Positions 21,301-30,899 of a stretch of 64,000 bases of DNA are shown here, piece by piece. This DNA comes from Novosphingobium sp. ST904 (GTDB lineage: Bacteria; Pseudomonadota; Alphaproteobacteria; Sphingomonadales; Sphingomonadaceae). The notes under the pieces were generated by a model. It worked only from the letters and a program-made list of their open reading frames with translations. It was not told the DNA's origin and searched no databases. Where the stretch lies: contig NZ_LGJH01000154.1 of the NCBI RefSeq assembly GCF_001298105.1, positions 62,001 through 126,000 of the forward strand, written 5' to 3'. Position 1 is the first letter of the stretch, and each line of letters begins with the position of its first letter. The translations under genes and the position numbers were made by a program.

Positions 21301-22534
21301 CGATGGATGTGCCCGCCGAAGCGGCAATGGAAGGTGCCGCCGCCGTGCTCACCGTCGCTCCGGTATCCCCCGCACTGCGCTCCGCCCAGGCCCCGGCGCA
21401 AGTCTCCTACACCCGCAAGGCCCCGCTCAGGACGGCGCTGGTTCGAAACACCCTGCTCAGCGGGCTGGGCGCACAGAAGGAAGTGCGCCAGTTCGGTTTC
21501 GATCTCGCCGGGCAAGATTTCGCCTACCGCGCCGGCGATGCGCTGGGGGTATGGCCGATCAACTGCCCGGCGCTCGTGGCGGAGATCGTGGACCTGCTTG
21601 CGCTCGATCCCGATGCTCCCGTAACTATCAAGGGCCTTGGCGAAGTGCCGCTCCACGAAGCGCTGCTCCGCCACTGGGACATTGCCAAACCCACGCGCAA
21701 CATTCTCGAACTCATTGCCGAGCGCATGCCGCAAGCCGCGTTCATCCCGCTGCTCGATCCGGACCGCAAGCCGGAGTATGACGGCTCCTGCGCGAAAACC
21801 AGATCGCCGATATCCTGCACGAAACCGGCGCCCAGCTCGACACGGCAGACCTGATGCAGGTCATGCGGCCATTGCAACCGCGCTTCTACTCGATCGCCTC
21901 CAGCCCGCTTGCGCAGGCGAACGAGGTGCAACTTACCGTCTCGGTCCTGCGCTACAGCAACCGGGGGCGGCGACGCTCGGGGGTCTGCTCGGCCTTCATG
22001 GCGGACCGCGCAGCCGAGTACGAGGCCGGGCGCGGAACCGGCCTGTTCCTGCAACCATCCTCGCATTTCCGGCCGCCTGCCGATCCGGCCCGCGCCGCGA
22101 TCATGGTAGGCCCGGGCACCGGCATCGCACCTTTCCGGGGTTTCCTCCATGACCGCGAGGCCAGCGGCGCGGCGGGAAGCAACTGGCTGTTCTTCGGCGA
22201 GCAGCACGAGGCCACCGACTTCTACTACCGCGAAGAGATCGACCAGTGGCGCCGTTCAGGCCACCTCGACCGGCTCAGCCTCGCCTTTTCCCGCGATCAG
22301 GCGGAGAAGGTCTATGTGCAAAACCGCATGATCGAGGAAGGCGCAGAACTGTGGCGCTGGATCGACGGGGGCGCGCATTTCTACGTCTGCGGCGATGCCA
22401 GCCGCATGGCCAGGGACGTGGACAAGGCGCTCAGACGGGTGATCGCGGTACACGGAGGCATGACGGCCGAGGCGGCGGACGATTACGTCGCCCAGATGCG
22501 GGAGGACAAGCGCTACGCCCGCGATGTCTATTAA
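18314..22534 (+). pseudogene. nasA: Assimilatory nitrate reductase, molybdopterin-flavodoxin-FAD/NAD fusion, with three frameshifts
   Basis: Cytoplasmic enzyme reducing nitrate to nitrite, about 1407 residues if repaired. The N-terminus has the [4Fe-4S] cysteines C10, C13, C17 and C45 (CPYCGVGC, GRLCTKG), followed by the molybdopterin domain to about 715. A linker leads to a flavodoxin domain ([16 protein letters not shown], from about 855) and an FAD/NAD reductase module (RFYSIASSP, GPGTGIAPFRGF, HFYVCGD) to the C-terminus. Frames break near 19908, 20942 and 21784; one added base at each restores [18 protein letters not shown] and DGLLRENQI. GTG 18314 (GGGGA upstream) is the start, because ATG 18287 lies inside the terminator stem. 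No nitrite reductase, transporter or nasT gene is in the window. Confidence 0.9.
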
Positions 22535-22630
22535 GTGGCGTAAGAATTGTTCATAACATCCCCGCCCACGCGCCATTTTGTTGAACTTGCGCGGCGCAAT
22601 CGATAGCCGGTTCGTTCCTCCTCTCACTGG

Positions 22631-25198
22631 GTGCCCCGCAACAGGACCGCAGGGCCGGGAACCGTCGGATTGCGTTTTCGCGTCGCTCATTCCGTTTGCA
22701 CTCTGGCCGCAATCCTGTGGCCCGCAACCGGCGTTCTGGCGCAATCCGCCGAAGTGAATGTTCCCTCCCAGCCACTCTCCCGCGCCATCGCGCAACTGGG
22801 GCAGCAGGCCGGCGTGGAGATCCTGCTCAACACGCCCGGTCAGGAGCGCCGCCTTTCCAGAACCGTGAAAGGGCACCTTTCAGCGCGGGAAGCGCTACAG
22901 CGCATGATCCGCGGCATGGATCTGGAAACGAGGCACGTCTCACCGGGCGTATACCTCGTGCTGGCTTCGCCCCGCGCCGAACGCCGCAAGGCCGAACCCC
23001 GCCCACCCACACCCGATCCCTCGCCCGATATCCTGGTCTCGGCACGGCGCAGGCCGGAACGGGAAATCGAAGTGCCACTGCAGGTGGTCCAGCGGAACGC
23101 CGAAACGCTCGACCGGGCCTCCATCCGAACTCTGGCCGATCTCGCCCGCATCACGCCCGGTTTCGTCGCGACGGGACAGACGTCTAGCGCCACGCCGCTC
23201 CTCGTCATGCGCGGCCAGCGCCGCTCGATCAGCGATGAAAACCGCCTGCCGCTGGTCGTCTATCAGGACGAGGTACCGCTTCCCAACCAGGCCGCCGTCG
23301 CACCGCTTTACGACATGGCCTCGATCGAGGTACTGCGCGGGCCGCAAGGCACCCTGTTCGGCCGCAACACCACCAGTGGCGCCGTGCAGCTCCATTCGGT
23401 CCTGCCGGGAAGCGGGGTGCCCGGCTATTTCGAAGCGGAGACTGGCACATATGGCCTGAGCCGGCTCGAAGGCGCCCTCGAACTGCCGCGGGAGGGGCCG
23501 TGGTCCTTGCGCGTATCCGGCCAGCGGATGCGGCGAAACGGCTATACGCACATGGCCTCGGGCGGACGGGCAGACACGGCCCACAGCGATGCCATGCGCG
23601 CGATGGTCCGCTTCGAACCCGAAAGTCCACTGCGATCGACCCTCAGCTTCGACATGCTGGACGCCGAAGAGATGGGCGCAGCGCTGATCCTTGCCGGGGT
23701 CTATGAAACCGGCAGCGCCCGCAATCCTGAAAACGTGCCCTATTTCGACTGCGGAAGCGGCGCATGCGACATCGACAGCTACTTCTCGATCCAGCAATCG
23801 CTCGGCCGGCGCACCTCGCAATCCGGAATCGCGCCGATCTATCGGCGGCGGTTCCGGGGGCTCGGCAACATCACCGAGTACGGTGACGAAGACCTGATGG
23901 TCCGCAATATTGTCGGCTGGCGATCCACCCGTGTTTTCTATGCGCTCGACGGGGACGGCACCCCGCTGGAAATCAACGATTCCACCACCCGTTCCGCCCA
24001 TCATCAGTGGACGGAAGAATTCCAGCTTCAGGGCCGGCTGGGAAAGGTCCGCTACATCGCGGGCCTGTTCTATCTGGACAGCGCACCGTCCGGCGCGGTG
24101 CTGCAGGACGTCTCCCGGTTCGTCCGCCCGGACAATCCGCCCTTTCACGTCGCCAACTACCAGACCTTCCGCAGCGCCGCCGTTTTCGGGCAGGCGACTG
24201 TCCCGATCGGCGATGAACTGACCGCCGACCTCGGCCTGCGCTATACCGCCGAGCAGGTCAGCGGCTGCGCCTTGCGCTCGCTGACGGCCCGGCCCGCGAC
24301 CCGCGAGGCCTGCCTCGATGACGGCGGTTCCGCCGCGAAAGCCGCCTCGCAGCGACTGACATGGACTTTCGCCCTGACCCGCAAGCTCGGCGATCACAGT
24401 TTCTATCTCACCAGCAGACGGGCGTTCCGGTCCGGTGGATACAATACACCGCGCCTTGCCGGCACGCTGGCCCCCTACCAGACCTTCAAGCCGGAAACCC
24501 TGACCGATCTTGAAATTGGCGCCAAGGGGCGCTGGTCGGCCGGAAATCTTGGAGGATATTATTCGGCGGCGGCCTATGCCGGGCTTTACACCAATGTCCA
24601 GCGCGCGCTTTTCCCCGATCTCGACTTTGACGGCGATGGCGATATCACGACGGACCCGATCACACTTTACATCAACAGCGCAAAAGCCCGCGTTGCCGGT
24701 TTCGATGGCGAATTTTCGGCCAACCTGGACACGCGGACCCATGTAACGCTCAGCGCCTCCTGGATTCACGCACGCTATACGGAAGTGGTCGCTCCGGCAG
24801 CCCTGATCTCGCTGCTGGGAACAGACCCGCTCAACAACCGCTTCACTTATACGCCCAGCTTCAGCGGAACCGTTTCGCTCTCCCGCGAGGTGCCCCTGCC
24901 TCATCGGCTGGGCGAATTGAGCCTCGCTGCGGATTACAGCTACGTCAGCGCCGTCCGCTTCACCGAGCGGCCGAGCGAGACTTTCGGAACCCAGCCGGCT
25001 TACGGCCTGCTTGGCGCATCGATCACATGGCAGCGGATCGGCGGGATGCCGTTGGACCTGGAGATATGGGGCCGCAACCTGACCGACCGTTTCTACGCCA
25101 GCGGCGGCGGCACGCTCAATCCAGCCTATGCCGCCGCGACCATCATTCCCGGTCCGCCCAGGACCATGGGCCTGCGGCTGCGCTACACTTTCGAATAG
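22631..25198 (+). CDS. TonB-dependent receptor with N-terminal STN signalling domain
   Basis: Transducer-type outer-membrane receptor of 855 residues, GTG start. The signal peptide ends near residue 38 (VLAQ). An STN domain (about 43-110; PLSRAIAQLGQQAGVEILLN, AREALQRMI) contacts FecR-type anti-sigma regulators. A Pro-rich linker, then DILVSARRRPE, and plug motif EVLRGPQGTLFGRNTTSGA follow. The barrel carries PYFDCGSGACDID and a DLDFDGDGD acidic loop, both also found in the receptor at 26944. It converges on fecR/fecI, its likely partners. Confidence 0.92.
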   Translation: MPRNRTAGPGTVGLRFRVAHSVCTLAAILWPATGVLAQSAEVNVPSQPLSRAIAQLGQQAGVEILLNTPGQERRLSRTVKGHLSAREALQRMIRGMDLETRHVSPGVYLVLASPRAERRKAEPRPPTPDPSPDILVSARRRPEREIEVPLQVVQRNAETLDRASIRTLADLARITPGFVATGQTSSATPLLVMRGQRRSISDENRLPLVVYQDEVPLPNQAAVAPLYDMASIEVLRGPQGTLFGRNTTSGAVQLHSVLPGSGVPGYFEAETGTYGLSRLEGALELPREGPWSLRVSGQRMRRNGYTHMASGGRADTAHSDAMRAMVRFEPESPLRSTLSFDMLDAEEMGAALILAGVYETGSARNPENVPYFDCGSGACDIDSYFSIQQSLGRRTSQSGIAPIYRRRFRGLGNITEYGDEDLMVRNIVGWRSTRVFYALDGDGTPLEINDSTTRSAHHQWTEEFQLQGRLGKVRYIAGLFYLDSAPSGAVLQDVSRFVRPDNPPFHVANYQTFRSAAVFGQATVPIGDELTADLGLRYTAEQVSGCALRSLTARPATREACLDDGGSAAKAASQRLTWTFALTRKLGDHSFYLTSRRAFRSGGYNTPRLAGTLAPYQTFKPETLTDLEIGAKGRWSAGNLGGYYSAAAYAGLYTNVQRALFPDLDFDGDGDITTDPITLYINSAKARVAGFDGEFSANLDTRTHVTLSASWIHARYTEVVAPAALISLLGTDPLNNRFTYTPSFSGTVSLSREVPLPHRLGELSLAADYSYVSAVRFTERPSETFGTQPAYGLLGASITWQRIGGMPLDLEIWGRNLTDRFYASGGGTLNPAYAAATIIPGPPRTMGLRLRYTFE

Positions 25199-25218
25199 CG
25201 CCGCCCAAGGCGCGCCGC

Positions 25219-26262
25219 TCAGGGCTGGACGAGTTCGGCCCGGGTCGCGCTTTCATTCTCGACGCGGGCAATGCCGGCCAGTTCCAGGCTCTGGAGGAAA
25301 CCGCGCGTCACCCCGATGCGGAACGTGCCGCTGATCGGATGGCGGGCCAGTGCCGGGCTGGCGACGATGATTTCCTGCGGACTGTAGCGGTTGATCTCCG
25401 CCACTGCGTCCTTCAGTGGAACCTGGTCGAAACTGACAACACCCTTGCGCCAGGCAAGCTGCCGGTCGACATCGATGCTGCCGGTGCGGAACCTGCCGGA
25501 ACTCCAGACAAGCTCCTGCCCGGGGGCAAGGATCGCCGATTGCGCAGGCTGTCCAGCGCTCGCGGGCATATCGACACGGACCTTTCCGTGCGCAAGCGTA
25601 ACGCCGATGGTACCGCCGAAGTCCCGAACCGCAAAAGCGGTGCCCAGCGCAGTGACCTTCACCGCGCCCGCCTCGACCACGAACGGCTTGCGCGGGTTCT
25701 TCGCCACCTCGAAGAAGGCTTCGCCATTCCTGATGGAGGTGCTGCGCCGCGTATCGGTTTCGTTGACCGCAAGGGTGGAAGAGGTATTCGCCGTGATCGT
25801 CGAACCGTCCGTCATGCGGAAGGTCAACTGCTGGCCGATGCCGGTTGAAATGATCCGGCTGTCCGCCCCCGCAATCGCCGTGGCCGTCGCCGCAACTTCG
25901 GCGCTTTGTTGCCGCTGGTAGACGACACCGGCGGTCAGCACCGCGACAGCTGCAACCGCGGCCGCCAGCGGACGCTGCCACCGGCCACGTGAGCGGCGGT
26001 TGGCCAGCGCCCGTTCGCGGATCGCCAGGATGCGTGCATCCGTTCGCATCGCGGCGGTCTCTTCCCATGCGCGCTCGACGCGCGCCCAGGCCACGCGATT
26101 GCCCTCGTCACGGGCGTGCCAGCGCTCGAAATCATCGTAATCCTGCGCGGTCGCCCGAGGCGAACGGAACAGGCTGAAATAGGCGGCCGCCGTCGCTTCG
26201 GGGGAATCGATCTGTTCCAGAGCGCGGGCATCGAAGGGCCGGGGATCTATGGACTTGCTCAT
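25219..26262 (-). CDS. fecR: FecR family anti-sigma regulator
   Basis: Inner-membrane regulator of 347 residues that relays receptor occupancy to a FecI sigma factor. The N-terminal cytoplasmic DUF4880-like region (about 20-70; WHARDEGNRVAWARVERAW) is followed by one membrane segment (about 95-115) and a periplasmic FecR domain (about 135-235; DGSTITANTSSTLAV, RNGEAFFEVAKNPRKPFVVE, ALGTAFAV). The C-terminal STN-binding-like region ends HPISGTFRIG. It overlaps fecI by four bases (ATGA), so translation is probably coupled. The STN receptor is 20 bp away and convergent. Confidence 0.92.
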   Translation of the reverse strand: MSKSIDPRPFDARALEQIDSPEATAAAYFSLFRSPRATAQDYDDFERWHARDEGNRVAWARVERAWEETAAMRTDARILAIRERALANRRSRGRWQRPLAAAVAAVAVLTAGVVYQRQQSAEVAATATAIAGADSRIISTGIGQQLTFRMTDGSTITANTSSTLAVNETDTRRSTSIRNGEAFFEVAKNPRKPFVVEAGAVKVTALGTAFAVRDFGGTIGVTLAHGKVRVDMPASAGQPAQSAILAPGQELVWSSGRFRTGSIDVDRQLAWRKGVVSFDQVPLKDAVAEINRYSPQEIIVASPALARHPISGTFRIGVTRGFLQSLELAGIARVENESATRAELVQP

Positions 26263-26741
26263 GGCAGATCCCTCGCAGCCAGGAAGCGCACGGCCTTCAT
26301 CAGGTGCCGCCCGACTGCACTGTTAGAAAGGCCGAGATGCTCTCCGATCGCATCGTAGGACATCTCCTCGAAGCGGTGGAGGACGAAGACGTCGCGCGTC
26401 AGTCCGGGCATTTCCTCAAGCGCATTGACCAGCCGGTCCACGTCCTCGCGCCCACGCAAGACACGCTCGGGCGTCAGTTCCTCTACCGGGTGGAACGTCT
26501 CGGTCAGTTCGAAATGCGCGCTACGGTGGCGGACCTGATCGCGGCGCGCGCGGTCGGTCAGCACACTGGCCGCGACCTGGAACAGGTAACCCTCGACATT
26601 GGCGATCGGATCGGTCTGCCCGCGCACGTGCATGCGCACCAGCACGTCCTGCACGAGATCGTCCACATCGCCGGGCACCGCCCGCTTGGCGATGTACCGC
26701 CGCAAGGCCGGGACGTGCGCCGAGAGATCCGGCGCCTCCAC
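26259..26741 (-). CDS. fecI: ECF sigma factor, FecI type
   Basis: RNA polymerase sigma factor of 160 residues with region 2 (about 8-75; VDDLVQDVLVRMHVRG, VEGYLFQVAASVLTDRARR) and region 4 (about 100-155; LPGLTRDVFVLHRFEEMSYDAIGEHL-like, with SNSAVGRHLMKAV as recognition helix). The four-base overlap with fecR marks a two-gene operon. Likely targets are the two flanking receptors that share barrel motifs. It is divergent from the receptor at 26944, 202 bp away. Confidence 0.92.
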   Translation of the reverse strand: MEAPDLSAHVPALRRYIAKRAVPGDVDDLVQDVLVRMHVRGQTDPIANVEGYLFQVAASVLTDRARRDQVRHRSAHFELTETFHPVEELTPERVLRGREDVDRLVNALEEMPGLTRDVFVLHRFEEMSYDAIGEHLGLSNSAVGRHLMKAVRFLAARDLP

Positions 26742-26943
26742 GCGTTCGTTCGGCGATGTCCTGCGCAGCGAGAAAATGACGTCGATCCTTCGATCCGGAA
26801 ACCGCCTCTCCTTAGCCGCGCAGCCGGCGAAACGTCACCCGGAATATTTTTTCATCGAAAGCGAATGATCCGCGTTCGGCTGCGTCTTGCGACTATCGGC
26901 CTGCGATCAGGGACAGGCCGGATAGATAAGGAAATAGAACAAT

Positions 26944-29277
26944 ATGTCCTGTCGTAGCCTTTCCGCATTGCTGCTTGCCTCTTCGTTCCTGGCCATTTCG
27001 GCCCCGGTCGCCCAGGCCCAGGAAACCGCCTCGCGCGTGTCCGACGAGCCCGGCGGCGAAATCTTCGTCACCGCCCGCCGCCGCGAGGAAAGCGCCCAGA
27101 CCGTTCCCGTCTCGGTGACCGCCTTCAACGAGGAAATGCTGCGCGAGAAGGCGATCGTCAGCACGCAGGACCTCACTTACACGACGCCGGGCCTCAACGT
27201 CGCCCCGCAGACCTCGCGCGATACGCCCAGCATCGTCATCCGCGGCCAGCGCCGCGCGACGGCAGGCGCGGCCGCGCCTTCCGTCGTCACCTACTTCGCC
27301 GATGTGCCGCTGCCCAATGAAGGCTCCATTGTGCCGACGTTCGACGTCGGTTCGATCCAGGTCCTCAAGGGCCCGCAGGGCACGCTGTTCGGCCGCAACA
27401 CCACCGGCGGCGCGCTGCTGCTCTATCCTACCGCGCCGGATTACGACTTCGGCGGCTACGGGCAGGTCACGCTCGGCTCCTACAACGAGCGGACCTTCGA
27501 AGGCGCCGTCAATGTGCCGATCATGGACGAACACGTCGCCCTGCGTCTGGCCGGACAGGTCGCGCGCCGCGACGGCTACACCAAGAACCACGGCATCGGC
27601 GGCAACCTTGACGACCGCAACAACAACGCCTTCCGTGCCTCGCTGCTGGTGGAACCGGTCGAGGGCCTCAAGAACGTGACGGTGTTCGACTGGTACCGCG
27701 CACGGGAGAACGGCACCGGCCTCGTGCTCAACGGCGTCTACCCGAACCCCGCCGTCTCCGGTGGCGGCACCGCGCGCACGGCGGCCAACGCGCCTTACTT
27801 CGACTGCGGCGTTGACGGCTGCGACATCGACATCGCCCTGTCCGAGCAGCAGGCCGCCGGCGTGCGCGACGTTTCGACCAGCATCGATCCTTATTCGAAC
27901 CGCACATTCTGGGGCCTTGCCAATACCACCACGCTCGATGTCGGCACGGTCACCTTCAAGAACATCTTCGGCTACCGCAGCAGCAAGGTAGACGGTGCTC
28001 GCGACATGGACGGCACTTACCTTGCCCTCTACGACGGCGTGTCGAACACCAATGTCCAGCAGTACTCGAACGAGTTCCAGGCCATGGGCAAGCTGTTCGG
28101 AGACAAGCTCGACTGGATCGTCGGTGCATTCTACCTGAAGAGCGACCCGAACGGCGTGAACGGCAGCGTCACCTATTCTGCCGTGATCCCGGGCAAGACC
28201 TTCACCTATAACGAGAACTACAACACCTCGACCAGCAAGGCGCTGTTCGGCCAGATCGGCTATGCCTTCGGCGGATTTGCGGAAGGCCTGCGCTTCAACG
28301 GCGGGTTCCGCTACACCTGGGACAAGTCCTCGGGCTGCTCGGTGGCGGCGCTGGATACGGCGGCACGTATCGGGCCGGACGCCTGCGAGGATCGCGGCGG
28401 CAAGACCGGCTCGGAAAGCTCCAAGGCGCCGACCTGGACACTGGGCTTCGACTACAAGGTCAACGACGACCTGTTCCTCTACGTCACCAACCGCCGGGGC
28501 TACCGTTCGGCTGGTTACAACCAGAGCGGGCTGTCCTCCTACTTCGACGGTTTCGAGACCTTCAAGCCCGAGAAGGTCACCGACTATGAAGCCGGCATCA
28601 AGTCGAGCTGGCAGCTCGGCGACGTGAAGGGCCGCTTCAACATCGCCGCCTACACCAGCAAGTACAACAACATCCAGCGCTCGATCTTCCCCGGCGCGGA
28701 TTTCGACGGCGACGGCAACTCCGCCAACGACCCCAGCAGCCTGATCATCAACGCCGCCAAGGCGACGATCCAGGGCACCGAGTTCGACTTCTCGGTCACG
28801 CCGGTTCACGGCTTCACCCTCTCGGGCTTCGGCGCCTATACCGACGCCAAGTACGACGAGTACGATGCCCCGGCCGCCTTCATCCCGCTGCTGGGCAACA
28901 ATCCGGTCAACAACAAGTTCTCCTACACCCCCAAGTGGACCGTGGGCGGCGGCGCGCGTTACGCGCATGACCTGGGCGAGTTCGCGGAACTGGTGTTCAA
29001 CGCCAACTGGTTCCACAGCACCAAGGTCTGGTACGTCGAGCGCCCGCTGGATACCAACGGCATCCAGAAGGCCTACGACACCGTCAACCTGAAGCTTGAC
29101 CTCAACGACATCGAGGGCCGGGGCATCGATATCGGCTTCTTCATCCGCAACCTGTTCGACGTGACTTACGCGGCGGCCGGCGGCGTGGTGACCCCCTCGA
29201 TCACTTCGACCACGCTGGTCTACAACGAACCGCGCGTGTTCGGCGCCCAGCTTCGCGTCTCGTTCGGGAAGCGCTGA
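26944..29277 (+). CDS. TonB-dependent receptor without STN domain, related to the adjacent STN receptor
   Basis: Outer-membrane receptor of 777 residues. The signal peptide ends PVAQAQ (about 26), followed by EIFVTARRREESAQTVPVS and plug motif VLKGPQGTLFGRNTTGGA. The barrel contains PYFDCGVDGCDIDI and GADFDGDGNS, matching positions in the STN receptor at 22631. The two are therefore paralogues, one able to signal through FecR and one transport-only. The C-terminus is LRVSFGKR. A strong hairpin and a secreted M20 amidohydrolase follow on the same strand. Confidence 0.93.
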   Translation: MSCRSLSALLLASSFLAISAPVAQAQETASRVSDEPGGEIFVTARRREESAQTVPVSVTAFNEEMLREKAIVSTQDLTYTTPGLNVAPQTSRDTPSIVIRGQRRATAGAAAPSVVTYFADVPLPNEGSIVPTFDVGSIQVLKGPQGTLFGRNTTGGALLLYPTAPDYDFGGYGQVTLGSYNERTFEGAVNVPIMDEHVALRLAGQVARRDGYTKNHGIGGNLDDRNNNAFRASLLVEPVEGLKNVTVFDWYRARENGTGLVLNGVYPNPAVSGGGTARTAANAPYFDCGVDGCDIDIALSEQQAAGVRDVSTSIDPYSNRTFWGLANTTTLDVGTVTFKNIFGYRSSKVDGARDMDGTYLALYDGVSNTNVQQYSNEFQAMGKLFGDKLDWIVGAFYLKSDPNGVNGSVTYSAVIPGKTFTYNENYNTSTSKALFGQIGYAFGGFAEGLRFNGGFRYTWDKSSGCSVAALDTAARIGPDACEDRGGKTGSESSKAPTWTLGFDYKVNDDLFLYVTNRRGYRSAGYNQSGLSSYFDGFETFKPEKVTDYEAGIKSSWQLGDVKGRFNIAAYTSKYNNIQRSIFPGADFDGDGNSANDPSSLIINAAKATIQGTEFDFSVTPVHGFTLSGFGAYTDAKYDEYDAPAAFIPLLGNNPVNNKFSYTPKWTVGGGARYAHDLGEFAELVFNANWFHSTKVWYVERPLDTNGIQKAYDTVNLKLDLNDIEGRGIDIGFFIRNLFDVTYAAAGGVVTPSITSTTLVYNEPRVFGAQLRVSFGKR

Positions 29278-29286
29278 TTTACTGCC

Positions 29287-29319
29287 TGTCCCGCGCGGTT
29301 CGCCGATCCGCGCGGGACA
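29287..29319 (+). terminator. 12-bp perfect stem-loop between receptor and amidohydrolase
   Basis: TGTCCCGCGCGG and CCGCGCGGGACA pair perfectly around a nine-base loop, followed by an AT-rich ATTTCGATA but no pure T-run. It may be a partial terminator that lowers expression of the downstream hydrolase relative to the receptor. Confidence 0.55.
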
Positions 29320-29351
29320 ATTTCGATACGACCTTCAATGAGGATGTGCTC

Positions 29352-30812
29352 ATGAAATCCCTCGTTCGTACCGCCCTGTTCCTGCTCGCCGCCAGCGCCA
29401 GCGTTCCCGCTCTGGCCGGGCCGCTTGCCGATGCCGACCGCACCGCGATCCTGGCCGACGTCAATCGCGGCTCTGCCGCCATGTCACGCAATGCGCTTCA
29501 GATCTGGTCCTGGGCCGAAGTCGGCTTCCAGGAAACCAAAAGTTCCGGGCTGCTTCAGAAGGAGCTGAAGACCGCCGGCTTCCAGGTCACGCCCGGCGCC
29601 GCCGGAATGCCCACCGCCTTCGTCGCCAGCTTCAGGACCGGCGACGGCCCCGTCATCGGCATCCTTGCCGAATTCGATGCCCTGCCCGGCCTCGCCCAGG
29701 CCGCCGAGCCGGAGCGCCATGCGCTTGACGGCATTGCCGGCCATGCCTGCGGCCACAACCTGTTCGGCGCCGCCTCCATCGCCGCTGCCATCGCCACCAA
29801 GAATTGGATGGTCGCTCACGGCATCAAGGGCGAACTGCGTGTCTATGGCGCGCCTGCCGAAGAGGGCGGTTCGGGCAAGGTCTTCCTCGTCCGCTCGGGC
29901 CTGACCAAGGACGTCTCCGCCATGCTGCACTGGCATGCGGGTGACGGCTACAGCGCCATGCAGGGCCATGCCCTTGCCAATGTCAGCGCCAAGTTCCGCT
30001 TCCACGGGATCGCCTCGCACGCGGCCGCCGCGCCCGAACGCGGCCGCTCCGCGCTGGATGCGGTCGAGGCGATGGACAACATGGTCAACATGATGCGCGA
30101 GCACGTCCCGCAGGAAACCCGCATTCATTACGTCATCACCGATGGCGGCAAGGCACCCAACGTCGTGCCCGACACGGCCGAAGTCTACTACTACGTCCGC
30201 CACCCCGACCAGCAGCAGGTGGCCGAGATCATGGAGCGCGTGAAGAAGGCCGCAGAAGGCGCCGCGCTCGGCACCGGCACAACGGTGGAGTACAACCAGA
30301 TCGGCGGCACTTTCGACCTGCTGCCGAACGACACGCTCGGCCATGTCATGTACGAGAACCTCAAGCAGGTGCCGCTGCCCGCCTACACGGCGCAGGAACA
30401 GGCCTTCATCGACAAGATCAGCGCCACCCTGCCCAAGGGCGGCCGCAAGAGCACACCGGGCGTCGCCCCCTATAGCAGCGGCGAGATCATGTCGGCCTCC
30501 ACCGACGTCGGCGACGTCAGCTACACGACCCCCACCGCCGGGCTGTCCGCGGGCACCTGGGCGCCGGGCACCCCGCCGCACAGCTGGCAGGCGGTTGCGG
30601 CCAGCGGCAACAGCGTCGGCACCAAGGGCGCCGAAGTGGCCGCCAAGGCGCTTGCCCTCACCGCCGCGCAACTGTTCCAGAGCCCCGATACGCTGGCCGC
30701 CGCCAAGGCCGAACTCGACGAGCGCCACGGTCCGAACTTCGTCTATCGCTCGCTGCTCGGCGACAAGGCCCCTTCGCTGGATTACCGCAAGGGGTCTGCC
30801 ACCAAGGATTGA
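29352..30812 (+). CDS. Secreted M20 family amidohydrolase (AbgB-like)
   Basis: Metal-dependent amide hydrolase of 486 residues with signal peptide 1-22 (PALAGP), so probably periplasmic. Metal-site motifs are HACGHNLFG, EEGGSGK and HWHAGD; the dimerisation domain has GIASHAAAAPERGRSAL. The family cleaves N-acyl amino acids, aminobenzoyl-glutamate or related amides; the exact substrate is not readable. The ATG at 29352 was chosen because GAGGA lies seven bases upstream; the GTG at 29346 is too close. It lies between a receptor and a DAACS symporter, which suggests hydrolysis of an imported amide and uptake of the released acid. Confidence 0.88.
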   Translation: MKSLVRTALFLLAASASVPALAGPLADADRTAILADVNRGSAAMSRNALQIWSWAEVGFQETKSSGLLQKELKTAGFQVTPGAAGMPTAFVASFRTGDGPVIGILAEFDALPGLAQAAEPERHALDGIAGHACGHNLFGAASIAAAIATKNWMVAHGIKGELRVYGAPAEEGGSGKVFLVRSGLTKDVSAMLHWHAGDGYSAMQGHALANVSAKFRFHGIASHAAAAPERGRSALDAVEAMDNMVNMMREHVPQETRIHYVITDGGKAPNVVPDTAEVYYYVRHPDQQQVAEIMERVKKAAEGAALGTGTTVEYNQIGGTFDLLPNDTLGHVMYENLKQVPLPAYTAQEQAFIDKISATLPKGGRKSTPGVAPYSSGEIMSASTDVGDVSYTTPTAGLSAGTWAPGTPPHSWQAVAASGNSVGTKGAEVAAKALALTAAQLFQSPDTLAAAKAELDERHGPNFVYRSLLGDKAPSLDYRKGSATKD

Positions 30813-30828
30813 CCGGACCCATCCTGAC

Positions 30829-30867
30829 CCCGGTTCCGCCCATCCCGGCGGAACCGGGTCCTTTTTT
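30829..30867 (+). terminator. Intrinsic terminator after the amidohydrolase gene
   Basis: CCCGGTTCCGCC and GGCGGAACCGGG form a perfect 12-bp stem with a six-base loop, followed by TCC and six T. It ends 33 bases before the symporter start, so the symporter may be transcribed partly by readthrough or from its own promoter. Confidence 0.88.
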
Positions 30868-30899
30868 GGGCCCCGCCCCTCTTCCAAAGAGTACTGCCT

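Noticed and set aside
22940..24904. Long minus-strand ORF (654 codons)
   Set aside because: Antisense to the STN receptor; composition typical of GC-driven shadow frames.
26893..29016. Long minus-strand ORF (707 codons)
   Set aside because: Antisense to the receptor at 26944, which has clear signal peptide, plug and barrel.
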